Source: Chrysomallon squamiferum | Taxonomy: Eukaryota; Mollusca; Gastropoda; Neomphalida; Peltospiridae | Direction: 5' to 3' | Assembly (NCBI GenBank): GCA_012295275.1 | Contig: CM022676.1 | Span: forward strand, 14,099,930 to 14,112,429 | DNA: 12,500 nucleotides | Shown here: piece by piece, positions 1 through 7,380 of the stretch | Layout of the letters: the number at the start of each line of letters is the position of its first letter | Numbering within the stretch: position 1 is the first letter of the stretch | The notes under the pieces: generated by a model | Seen by the model: only the letters and a program-made list of their open reading frames with translations | What the model was told of the DNA's origin: nothing | Databases searched by the model: none | Position numbers and translations under genes: made by a program

Positions 1-840
1 TTTAAAATTCAGGCGTTCCAAAGGTTTATAAAAATTAGAAATAACCACAAGAAGAAGAATAATCAGACACGGTGTCACCTTACTTGAACAAACATAACAA
101 AAAACGCAGAGTGCTTGGCTGTGAGAATTTGACACATTAAGCAACGACCATAAGTTCAAAAGAGAGACTAATAAATAATGGAACCTCATTACAATTGCAG
201 TTCTTAGTGTTGTGAAAATAGATAATTCGTGTAAATGTGATAGAAGTATAAGGTTTACTTAAATGACGCTGTCAAAAACAAAATTCATGACATTCAGAAA
301 GTGACAGAACACAATCAGTGCATGAATATCTGTCTTTTATAATGACTTTTATTAAATCTAACTTTGCCTTTTCATAAATGTGAGGGAAATGTTGCTCGTT
401 TTTAATCGATATTACTAGTCTGTGGGTAAGTATATTTACAGAACAAATATATCCATAGAAAAAGCAAAGAGACCGACAGAACACCAAAGATTATCTAGTT
501 GTTTTTTTATATGAGATAGAGAAAAGATAGAACAACGACAAATATTAAATACATTTCTATTACTAATTTTAATCAGTAATTAAACTGTTTTTAATGATTG
601 AATTTTCATTACCTGGCACTTGTAACTTTGTTACTATTCACACGTGTAAACAAATAGTGTAGTGTGTTTCGCTTCCGTAAACAAAATATTATTCGAACAA
701 ATTTTAAATGAGTTTATGCAGTGATAGAAGACGTGAGAAGCTATATAAATGAAGACAGGTTGAAAGAGAAGAAAAATGTGCCTTTGTTCGTAAGTGAAAG
801 AACATTTTACCTTTATCTCCTTACACTCGTCATATTCAAC
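1..840. other. AT-rich stretch without recognisable gene
   Basis: No frame on either strand reads like protein for any useful length. The longest open stretch, on the minus strand at about 272-487, has no recognisable motif and no convincing start or splice context. I see no repeat structure here beyond general AT-richness. Confidence 0.6.
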
Positions 841-1010
841 ATATCTTTTTTCTTTTCTTTTTTACCTTTTTATTACATTTTATCATTTATTTATTTATTA
901 TATTTTTTTTGTTTTTATTGATTTTTTATTGTTTTTTACTTTTACTTTATTTTATTTTATTGTTTTGTTTTGTTTTGTTTCTCTTTTTATTATTGTTTTT
1001 TTTTCCGAGT
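841..1010. repeat. T-rich low-complexity tract with (TTTTG) and (TTTA) runs
   Basis: The + strand is almost entirely T with scattered A, C and G, including a short TTTTG run near 961-980 and an 11-base T run just before 1005. The open frames across it encode only Phe/Leu/Tyr/Ile-rich sequence, which is what T-rich DNA gives in any frame, so they are not called as genes. Confidence 0.8.
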
Positions 1011-1086
1011 CGCTGTGACGCCTTTTCTTTCCTGTCCCGCTCTAAACTGTAGCATTACATTACATTTATTTAACATTTCGTTACTT

Positions 1087-1126
1087 AACTTTGTTATCGT
1101 CTTTTAGGTTTGTGCTGTAAACTTAG
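1087..1126 (+). repeat. Direct repeat, copy 1 (about 40 bp)
   Basis: This matches 1368-1409 almost exactly, sharing the core CTTTTAGGTTTGTGCTGTAA. Both copies end in TAAAC followed by TTAG or ATAG. The second copy leads directly into the gypsy pol fragment and encodes its Val-Cys-Ala-Val-Asn start. Copy 1 is therefore probably a detached piece of the same element or a local duplication. Confidence 0.75.
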
Positions 1127-1189
1127 ATGATAATCAAGGACTTGCTCATGTAAATATGTTTAAATAATTTGCTATTCCTGGTTTTACAG

Positions 1190-1287
1190 GGATCTTTGTG
1201 TTTGTTGAGACTCTCAACATAAAGACTGCAGCTGAAATAATGTAGACAATTTTAGAAAGTCACCCAGATTTCAGTCTCAAAGGCCAG
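1190..1287 (+). CDS. Candidate internal exon, one in-frame stop, function unknown
   Basis: A 98-bp stretch is preceded by an acceptor-like GGTTTTACAG and followed by a canonical CAG|GTGAGC donor. With two leading bases, the frame reads like real protein: IFVFVETLNIKTAAEIM, one TAG, then TILESHPDFSLKGQ. It ends on a complete codon (phase 0). The single TAG makes it a pseudo-exon, or an exon read through differently. It lies between the two copies of the 40-bp repeat, so it could belong to a mobile element. I do not recognise the family. A chance open stretch with this composition is possible but less likely than usual in DNA this AT-rich. Confidence 0.35.
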
Positions 1288-1367
1288 GTGAGCCTGTCAT
1301 TACACAGTGGACTCTGACAAAAACAAAACTGTCAACTATGAATTAACCTAAGTTTAACCTGTTAGTC

Positions 1368-1409
1368 AACTTGGTTATCAAGTCTTTTAGGTTTGTGCTG
1401 TAAACATAG
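1368..1409 (+). repeat. Direct repeat, copy 2 (about 42 bp)
   Basis: This is the partner of 1087-1126, with two extra bases (AA) after the shared GTTATC. Its second half is the first recognisable codons of the gypsy pol fragment (V-C-A-V-N). The CTTTTAG before them also resembles a splice acceptor, but that is probably chance. Confidence 0.75.
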
Positions 1410-2705
1410 GGTCTGCAGCTATTTGGCTGAAACCAAGAACTAGAGTGTGTGTTTTGTCATCAGTGGTAGAGGTAGAAGAGCCTCAGTCAACAAACAACAT
1501 GGAGGTAAAATTTAGAAAGACATAGAAAGGAGAAGAGGTTTACTTAGAGCATGTTACAGTTTGTACACAGAGCTCAACAAGTCATAGTGATAGATTTCAA
1601 GTTGACATCTCAAACTGTGATAGTTCTGACGAGCAGAAGAAAACGTTAGAGAAAAAACTTAGCAAATACTCTGTTACAGAGAATACTTAGCAAATACTCG
1701 GATGTTACAGAGAACACTTAGCAAATACACTGATGTTATAGACAATACTTAGCAAATACTCTGATGTTACAGAGAACACTTAGCAAATACTCTGATGTTA
1801 CAGAGAACACGTAACAAATACACTGATGTTACAGAGAATATTTAACACATACTCTGATGTTACAGAGAACACTTAACAAATATTCTGATGTTACAGAGAA
1901 TACTTAACAAATACTCTGATGTTACAGAGAACACTTAACAAATACTCTGATGTTACAGAGAACACTTAGCAAATACTCTCATGTTACAGAGAACACTTAA
2001 CAAATACTCTGATGTTACAGAGAATACTTAACAAATACTCTGATGTTACAGAGAACACTTAACAAATACTCTGATGTTACAGAGAATACTTAACAAATAC
2101 ACTCATATTAGAATACTTAACAAATACTCTGATGTTACAGAGAACACTTAACAAATACTCTGATGTTACAGAGAACACTTAACAAATACTCTGATGTTAC
2201 AGAGAACACTTAACAAATACTCTGATGTTACAGATAATACTTAGCAAATACACTGATGTTACAGAGAATATTTAACACATACTCTGATGTTACAGAGAAC
2301 ACTTAACAAATACTCTGATGTTAGAGAACACTTAACAAATACTCTGATGTTAGAGAGAACATTTAACAAATACTCTGATGTTACAGAGAACATTTTACAA
2401 ATACTCGGATGTTACAGAGAAAACTTTACAACTAATCTGTTGTATTTTCTAAAGATAATCTTCATTTGAGGTTTACTGACAAATAAAACATCACATACAC
2501 ACAACTGATAACATACCAGTGTCTCAACTGTACAGAAGAATTCCACACAGTCAGTATCAGGAAGTCAAGGAGTTCATCAAGAAACTTTTAAAACAAGATG
2601 TAATTTGACCCTGTCATGGCCCATATTCATCTCCTACTGTTATAGTGAGAAAAACACAATGCAATTAAACTGTGTGTGGACTACAGGTGGCTGAATGCTC
2701 AAACT
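1391..2705 (+). pseudogene. Ty3/gypsy retrotransposon pol fragment, degenerate, split by a minisatellite
   Basis: The 5' part (1391-1684) reads V-C-A-V-N, then W-L-K-P-R-T-R-V-C-V-L-S, a Glu/Ser-rich linker, and D-E-Q-K-K-T-L-E-K-K-L-S-K-Y-S. This is the order seen between protease and reverse transcriptase in animal Ty3/gypsy polyproteins. There is one TAG at 1523-1525. After the tandem array, 2507-2705 resumes with DNIPVSQLYRRIPHSQYQEV, then P-Y-S-S-P-T-V-I-V-R-K and L-C-V-D-Y-R-W-L-N-A-Q-T, the start of the RT fingers. A TGA at 2606-2608 stands where Arg is usual, consistent with CGA to TGA decay. A frameshift lies between about 2645 and 2670. The fragment stops before the palm and its catalytic aspartates. 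No RNase H, integrase, gag or LTR is visible. It is a dead 5'- and 3'-truncated copy. Confidence 0.85.
1657..2430 (+). repeat. 31-bp minisatellite, about 25 copies, derived from gypsy pol
   Basis: Units start at 1657, 1685, 1716, 1747, 1778 and so on every 31 bp to 2392, with a partial copy after 2423. Exceptions are a 28-bp first unit, a 27-bp unit at 2088 and a 29-bp unit at 2301. The core is CTTAACAAATACTC followed by TGATGTTACAGAGAA. The first unit is in frame with the upstream pol sequence and encodes the conserved L-S-K-Y-S-(D)-V segment, so the array grew from coding DNA. Because 31 is not a multiple of 3, the frame rotates and every frame meets stops. A rarer variant (ATTTAACACAT) recurs at 1840 and 2270, which suggests a larger block of about 430 bp was also duplicated. 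Confidence 0.92.
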
Positions 2706-3105
2706 AGTTTAATAATTTCATTTAATACTATTGATATGAATTCAATATTTATTTTGGTATATTGTGCAATATCTTTTTTTAAAAATGGTATTTAAAATTA
2801 AAATATGGAGTTTTGTTTTGTTTTGTATTTTAAATATTAGTATTGTAATGTTTTAATTATTACTTCCCTTACTCTGAGATTTACTTTTCTCGCATGTTTT
2901 AGCTGTACACAGACAGACAATGCTCATTCTAGAATGTTCACTGGGCTGGTGTTGATTATGGATTGGCTAATGTTTTGTCCTGGTAAATTTGAAATAAGTT
3001 GTTTTAAACTATTTTTTATTTTATAACTTCAACTTTTAAAATCATTCCAGTTTTGATTTTATTGAGAAGCAAGAAGTAATATGTTTCTAACAAATAACCT
3101 CAGTG
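2706..3105. other. AT-rich spacer between the two minisatellites
   Basis: The sequence after the gypsy fragment loses all pol similarity and becomes A/T-rich, with a TTTTG run near 2812-2825. No convincing coding frame is visible on either strand. It marks where the retrotransposon copy was broken or overwritten. Confidence 0.55.
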
Positions 3106-3109
3106 TGTG

Positions 3110-3499
3110 TTTAAAACAGGGATGGTATTGACTTCTATTTTATATACAGCTAGACAATTCTTTATGAATTTGTATTTATTTAAAACATGGATATTACTAA
3201 CTTCTATTTTATATACAACTAGACAATTCTTTATCAATTTGTATTTATTTAAAACATGGATGGTATTGACTTCTATTTTATATACAACTAGACAATTCTT
3301 TATCAATCTGTATTTATTTGAAACATGGATGGTATTGACTTCTATTTTATATGCAACTAGTAAATTCTTTATCAGTTTGTATTTATTTAAAACAGGGATG
3401 GTATTGACTTCTATTTTATATACAACTAGACAGTTCTTTGTGAGTTTGTATTTATTTAAAACATGGATGATATTGACTTCTATTTTATATACAACTAGA
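3110..3499 (+). repeat. 69-bp minisatellite, 5 full copies plus a partial
   Basis: Units begin with TTTAAAACA at 3110, 3179, 3248, 3317 (TTTGAAACA), 3386 and 3455. The last is cut after about 45 bp at CAACTAGA. Each carries the core TTGACTTCTATTTTATAT, with a few substitutions between copies. Since 69 is a multiple of 3 and the unit happens to lack stops in one + frame, the array shows a 140-codon open frame of six F-K-T-W-M-V-L-T-S-I-L-Y-T-T-R-Q-F-F repeats. A minus-strand frame is open too. The + frame has only a GTG in place of an ATG start. I treat it as non-coding. Confidence 0.93.
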
Positions 3500-3529
3500 G
3501 GATCCTGTATCAGAAATTCTGAAATCTGA

Positions 3530-3890
3530 AGCTTTCTGAGCAGTTGAAAAAGTGATGTCCAACAGTTTTCAGATGTTTTTGTAGAGTTTTACTTTCATAT
3601 ATACTGAATAATCCAGAGCACAATTTATTAAATGTATGTTTAAGTAGTTATTGTTACAATTTATAATAATGTTAATCTTCACATGGAAATACATTTACAA
3701 ATGAGTATTTTCTCAGTAAACACAGCTGATACATATTCATTATTTCTGTGCAGCTGGTGACACTGGTTGTATGGAGTAAGTGTTACTTATGTCGCTACTT
3801 ACAAAACTGTGTGTTTTATGTGATTAGAGGTAAACTGAGACTTTAGTAATCCTGGACCACATCTCATTATAAGTGAACATATAGAAGTGC
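3530..3890. other. AT-rich spacer, no gene seen
   Basis: No frame reads like protein. A 22-base stretch at 3754-3775 sits between TTTCTGTGCAG and GTAAGT and so looks like a microexon, but nothing else supports it. Confidence 0.5.
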
Positions 3891-3895
3891 ACTGC

Positions 3896-3896
<1 letters not shown>

Positions 3897-3960
<64 letters not shown>
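3897..3960 (+). repeat. (TTA)n microsatellite, about 21 units
   Basis: An uninterrupted run of TTA triplets, broken by a G at 3961 and trailing into imperfect TTATTATT until about 4005. Perfect runs of this length are usually length-variable between individuals. Confidence 0.97.
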
Positions 3961-3964
3961 GATT

Positions 3965-4490
3965 ATTGATGATATTCTTGTAGTTGTTGTTATTATTCAA
4001 ATCTTAATACAGACTAATTAAAAGATAAATACAACAATGTGGAATAAAATGTTAAAATATATGGTAATACCGAATTGCGAAAATGACACTTTTTGCTATG
4101 TTTATGTTAGTATTTTCATTGTTATGCATGACTAGGTCATTTCTTTGTAACTGACAAAAGTAGTAGTATTTCTGTGCTACCTGTAAAAATTGGTGGAGAT
4201 TACAGAATATTGCATTTTATATCTATGTTAATTTTCATATGCTAGTATTTTTAGGATAATTTTTGTTCATTTCCATAATCCCAGGATTAGAAAAATGGAA
4301 TCATGCCTATCATGGTATCTTCTAGATATTAATGTATTTCTGTGAGAGACAATAGAAGCCCTGTTACAAAATAGTTGAGCTTAAGAAGAAAATGTCAAAA
4401 TGAAGTAAATTGCTTTTCTCTCAATACTACTTTCCACAGTTATATAATTAGCACTGAAGAATTTCTATTGATCAACTAATTTATATTCAG
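3965..4490. other. AT-rich spacer, no gene seen
   Basis: No recognisable coding sequence or repeat on either strand. The last 50 bases before 4490 could serve as the 3' end of an intron leading into the exon candidate at 4491, although the pyrimidine tract is weak. Confidence 0.5.
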
Positions 4491-4565
4491 GACAGTCCAA
4501 GGCAAGAGGAGTATTTTATAAAGCAAGAATACCAAAATGTCACTGATGTTTCTGTCCCAGGTCAA
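4491..4565 (+). CDS. Candidate internal exon, 25 codons, both splice phases 0
   Basis: The stretch follows TTATATTCAG and ends at a strong GTAAGT donor (4566-4571). It is 75 bp long, exactly 25 codons, and fully open: DSPRQEEYFIKQEYQ followed by NVTDVSVPGQ. The polar, Glu/Gln/Lys-rich composition differs from the Leu/Ile/Phe/Asn/Lys mix that the surrounding AT-rich DNA gives. Its phase-0 ends fit the phase-0 end of the candidate at 1190-1287 and the phase-0 reading of the one at 5634. No domain is recognisable. The alternative is chance occurrence of two splice motifs around a short open stretch. Confidence 0.45.
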
Positions 4566-4708
4566 GTAAGTATTAGTCAGTGTAAAAATATTACAAAAGT
4601 GTTTATCTGATGCACTGTATTACTTTATTTATAAGTTGTTGATTTCTCATTTCCAGTTTGGAAGTATTTTATAATAGTCATAATGAGATTTTTTTTCATT
4701 TTCTTAAC

Positions 4709-4847
4709 CTTGTCCGACAGTTTTGTTTCACTGGTGTTACTACAGGTGAAATCTGTGAGTTGAGAAATAACAGCCACTCCTAGTTGATCTTCCAACATGT
4801 AGATGTCAGCAAACAAGTAGTACATGCACAAGAATGACTCTGTTTTT
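4709..4847 (-). CDS. Candidate exon on the minus strand, unknown protein
   Basis: On the minus strand an acceptor-like GATATATTTTAG precedes an open stretch of 46 codons that ends at GACAAG|GTTAAG, a fair donor. It reads T-E-S-F-L-C-M, YYLFADIYMLEDQLGVAVIS, then Q-L-T-D-F-T-C-S-N-T-S-E-T-K-L-S-D-K. The frame stays open to about 4625, but becomes Lys/Asn/Ile-rich after the donor, as expected of intron. The A-D-x-Y-x-L-x-x-Q-L pattern is loosely like the last helices of BTB domains, but that similarity is too weak to name a family. No + strand frame is open across the same bases. The start shown by simple ORF calling would be TTG, so it is better read as an internal exon than a small gene. Confidence 0.4.
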
Positions 4848-4884
4848 CTAAAATATATCAGTAAAATGAACTGATGGTTTATTC

Positions 4885-4960
4885 AGTCTCATTAGTGTTG
4901 TTGTCATAAACCTGGGTCAGTTTGTCCTCTGTGGAGATGTCAGTCTTACAATAGTTTTAT
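4885..4960 (-). other. Short coding-like open stretch, minus strand
   Basis: The minus strand reads K-T-D-I-S-T-E-D-K-L-T-Q-V-Y-D-N-N-T-N-E-T-E and then a TAA. It lies just upstream (in minus-strand terms) of the exon candidate at 4709-4847 but in another frame. The + strand over the same bases is also open for about 46 codons (hydrophobic, L-C-G-D-V-S-L-T-I-V-L-Y-L-I-F-L). Only one of them, if either, can be real. Confidence 0.2.
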
Positions 4961-5029
4961 ATTTAATCTTTCTGTGTCACTGTGTCTGTTACTAAATTTC
5001 TTTGATTTGAAACCTTGTCTTGTTTCCTT

Positions 5030-5630
5030 CTTCTTCAGTCATTATTATTATTTTATTCCTTACATTCCTCTATCCTCTTCTGCCCCACTGCACAGTATTA
5101 TTGCAATACATTAATTTAGATTCTATAAATATTAAAAAGAAATTTTAAAACTTGATTTTAAAAAATTATTAAAATATTTTTGCTATATATACTATATTCA
5201 AATATTTTAATTTCTTTTATTTATTTATTTATTGAAATATTTTAATTTACACTTAATTTTTCTTACATTTATAAGACAAAATAAAAGTTAAATAGTTAAC
5301 TTGTATGTCTGTGTTCTTGTTTTATAATTAAAACTGCATTATTGTTTTATTTTCTTTATTTAATGTTCTTAGATAATTAATAGTGTGGCTTGAAATTCAA
5401 ATTGAAGAATAAATTGCAGATATAAAAACATTTCATAACATTTGCATCATAAAGTTACAAAGCCAAAAAAAAAAACAAAAACAGGACAGCACACACAAAA
5501 AACATAATTTCATGAAGAATTCAATCCATGGTTTAAATTAGTTTTGTATTTCAGAAACAAAATTTGCCCATTAAATGTTATTACTAAATTTGTTATTATT
5601 CTTAAATTTTTAATTCTCTTTTTTTATTTG
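5030..5630. other. AT-rich spacer, no gene seen
   Basis: Low-complexity A/T sequence with TTATT and TTTA runs and a short interrupted A run near 5467-5480. Its last 20 bases form a good pyrimidine tract plus TTTGTAG, the best splice acceptor in the window. Confidence 0.55.
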
Positions 5631-5633
5631 TAG

Positions 5634-5742
5634 GATTCAGAAGTTAGGCAAATGAAATTCTTGATTATTTGGACATCCCTGGAAACCCTGTTGGTCTTTT
5701 CAAAGATATCACAGAAAGATCTCTGGCCTTGTTAATGGAAAT
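5634..5742 (+). CDS. Candidate internal exon with a frame break, function unknown
   Basis: A strong acceptor (TTCTCTTTTTTTATTTGTAG) precedes a 109-bp stretch that ends at a GTGAGT donor. In phase 0 it begins D-S-E-V-R-Q and stays open for 33 codons before TAA. A second frame gives the more protein-like ANEILDYLDIPGNPVGLFKD and then I-T-E-R-S-L-A-L-L-M-E-M, but has a TAG just before its Ala. The two together look like one exon with a one- or two-base indel near 5650, so this is probably a pseudo-exon. I cannot assign a family. Confidence 0.35.
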
Positions 5743-5744
5743 GT

Positions 5745-6228
5745 GAGTGGATTTGCTAGAAATGTTGTCATGGTGTTTCTAATTCTGCAGCAAAGTTAGT
5801 TGTAACAGTTCTCTGTATTACCTCTCTTTGAGGGAATGATATTTCATTTAATCTTAAATCAAAGGTTTAATGCTTTAACTAAAAATCTTAATTTTGCACC
5901 TTGTAAATAAAATGATATAAAAACTTGTGACTTAAAATTATGACTAGAAAATTACATTGTAAAATTACTGAATACTTTCATTATGATGTTTTGATAACCA
6001 AACAAATGCAATCTTGACTTCGGAATGAATGAACTGTTTTATATTGTTAAACAAAGAAGCATTTATTTAAGTATTTTGGTAACTTGTTATGGTAATTGAT
6101 GCAGTACTTCTCTCCAGAAGCAAAATCAAAGAAATTATCATACATTAATATTGTTATTAGCATAATATTTCATCATTTCTTTATTATTATTATTACTCTT
6201 TTATCTTCTTTATTTATTTATTCTTCTT

Positions 6229-6230
<2 letters not shown>
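5745..6230. other. AT-rich spacer, no gene seen
   Basis: No convincing protein frame. The 107-codon open frame at 6096-6419 runs straight through the 30-base T run as poly-Phe, so it is not a gene as it stands. Confidence 0.55.

Positions 6231-6260
<30 letters not shown>
6231..6260 (+). repeat. Poly-T run, 30 bases
   Basis: Thirty uninterrupted T residues inside a longer pyrimidine-rich stretch (from about 6180). Read on the minus strand it is a 30-base A run, as left by reverse-transcribed insertions. I see no SINE or retrogene body ending there, so simple slippage in T-rich DNA is the default reading. Confidence 0.95.
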
Positions 6261-6261
<1 letters not shown>

Positions 6262-6299
6262 TTTTCATGAACTTAATAAATTTTAAATTATTTCAAGAT

Positions 6300-6419
6300 T
6301 ATGAGTATCTTGTGCAGGTAGCAGTTCTATATTTGACAGGTACAATATCCATGGAAACCAATACACTCAAGGGAGGTAATTCATCAGGTCTCATTGCAGC
6401 AGGTTTTAAGAATCTGTGA
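6300..6419 (+). other. Open stretch just upstream of the MULE fragment
   Basis: After the poly-T run, one frame reads L-V-Q-V-A-V-L-Y-L-T-G-T-I-S-M-E-T and G-G-N-S-S-G-L-I-A-A-G-F-K-N-L before TGA. The L-Y-L-T-G-T-I part could be a decayed version of the D-G-T-F block that precedes Y-T-x-H in MULE domains, but the gap to Y-T-L-H is longer than usual. Treat it as a possible 5' extension of the transposase fossil, not a separate gene. Confidence 0.3.
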
Positions 6420-6432
6420 TATGAAACATTGG

Positions 6433-6710
6433 TTTTACACTCTTCATGCAGAATTCCAGGACATCATGTACCTGTTGTTTAAATGCTCCTTCAAAACAAG
6501 ACCCGAGCTGCATATGTCTCAGTCTTTCAACTGTTGAAGGTTGAAGCTGAACAAAACTTCAAGATGAAGCCACAGATTATCTAGACTGACTTTGAGAAAG
6601 CTGTATCCAGTGCAGCAATGGAAGAGTTCAAGGAGATGTTTTTTTCAGCAGTGCCCAAGTTCTGTGAAGGAAGATTCAGCATATTGGTCACACAAAGAAT
6701 ATTCTGGTAA
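6433..6710 (+). pseudogene. MULE-type transposase catalytic-domain fragment, broken
   Basis: The main frame (6459-6710) reads H-H-V-P-V-V, TAA at 6480, then MLLQNKTRAAYVSVFQLLK, then T-D-F-E-K-A-V-S-S-A-A-M-E-E-F. This is the middle of the MULE transposase domain found in Mutator-like elements and FLYWCH-type animal proteins: the V-P-(L/V)-V-Y-x-L-L-x-N-K-T block, then the T-D-F-E motif holding the second catalytic Asp (GAC at 6588-6590). A TAG sits just before it at 6582-6584. Y-T-L-H-A-E-F-Q-D immediately upstream, one frame over, matches the Y-T-x-H block, so there is a frameshift near 6460. The end (F-C-E-G-R-F-S-I-L-V-T-Q) loosely fits the C-x-F-H-x-x-Q block with the His lost. The first catalytic Asp (D-G-T-F) is not securely seen. 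It cannot encode an active enzyme. Confidence 0.75.
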
Positions 6711-6719
6711 CAGTAGTGT

Positions 6720-7170
6720 AAGATTTACAGGCACCTAGTTCAAGTTCTTAGTGATTAGGTAAAACAAACTAATAATAGTTCTCTGTCTTAATATACTAAC
6801 AGATTAGTCTCAAACTTTCCTTTCATTTATATATATTCTATAAAAAAATGTATGTCTTCAGCTATTTTACACCTAATATCAAACTATATTACAGTGCAAA
6901 TTAATTATTTACTTTTTTATTTGGTTTATGTTCAATTAATTATTTTTCTGAGGATTTAGATTTTAGATTAAAATAAACTAATGTAGTAATAACTATATTA
7001 ATTCACACTGCAGGAAACTGTATTCATACTGGTGAAAATACTGTTTATTAATGTTTAGTTACTTTTTTTTTTTTTTTAATATCTGTTTAATTTATTACAC
7101 ATCCTTTCTAAGTTTTAGTTGTAGAGTTCATAACAGTTAATAATGATATTAATCAAAAATATTTATATTT
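6720..7170. other. AT-rich spacer with a 15-base T run at 7073-7087
   Basis: No recognisable frame on either strand. The sequence is general AT-rich filler ending in ATATTTATTACAG, an acceptor-like site at 7177. Confidence 0.5.
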
Positions 7171-7177
7171 ATTACAG

Positions 7178-7380
7178 GGATTCTTGAATGGAGCTGGTTG
7201 ATAATGGAGATATTGAAACTGTGTTCAATTCTGTTTCAGGAATGTTTGATTTGACGTCAGCTCTAAATTCCAATCACAGACAGAACCCAGCTTGACTCCA
7301 TCCCCAGAGATGTTGCTGTGTTCTGGTGGGTTGCTTCCAGCATATTCAAGTCCACAAACAGAGTTCAGCAGCTGCAGTTG
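7178..7380. other. Coding-like island, strand uncertain
   Basis: This is less AT-rich than its surroundings. On the + strand, after an ATTTATTACAG acceptor, one frame reads MELVDNGDIETVFNSVSG and F-D-L-T-S-A-L-N-S. A second frame then continues T-Q-L-D-S-I-P-R-D-V-A-V-F-W-W-V-A-S-S-I-F-K-S through 7380, so a frameshift near 7275 would be needed. On the minus strand, a single frame from 7380 to 7225 is open for 51 codons, with LLNSVCGLEYAGSNPPEHSN and G-D-G-V-K-L-G-S-V-C-D-W-N-L-E-L. The minus reading needs no repair and is slightly preferred. Neither is recognised. It may be part of the MULE element or of a host exon. Confidence 0.35.

Noticed and set aside
272-487. 71-codon minus-strand open frame
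   Set aside because: No recognisable motif, no splice or start support, and the composition matches its surroundings.
721-1018. Two overlapping small open frames encoding Phe/Leu/Tyr-rich peptides
   Set aside because: They arise from T-rich low-complexity DNA; any frame there gives such a sequence. The longer upstream one starts with GTG.
1657-2430. CRISPR-like array
   Set aside because: The repeats are directly abutting 31-bp units without unique spacers, and the context is a eukaryotic retrotransposon.
3107-3529. A 140-codon open frame as a protein-coding gene
   Set aside because: It starts with GTG, consists wholly of the 69-bp tandem unit, and the opposite strand is open for the same arithmetic reason.
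3754-3775. A 22-base microexon between TTTCTGTGCAG and GTAAGT
   Set aside because: Both splice motifs are good, but 22 bases carry too little information to support a coding call without transcript data.
6096-6419. 107-codon open frame
   Set aside because: It runs through 30 consecutive T bases as poly-Phe and starts in AT-rich filler. Only its last part may have coding ancestry.
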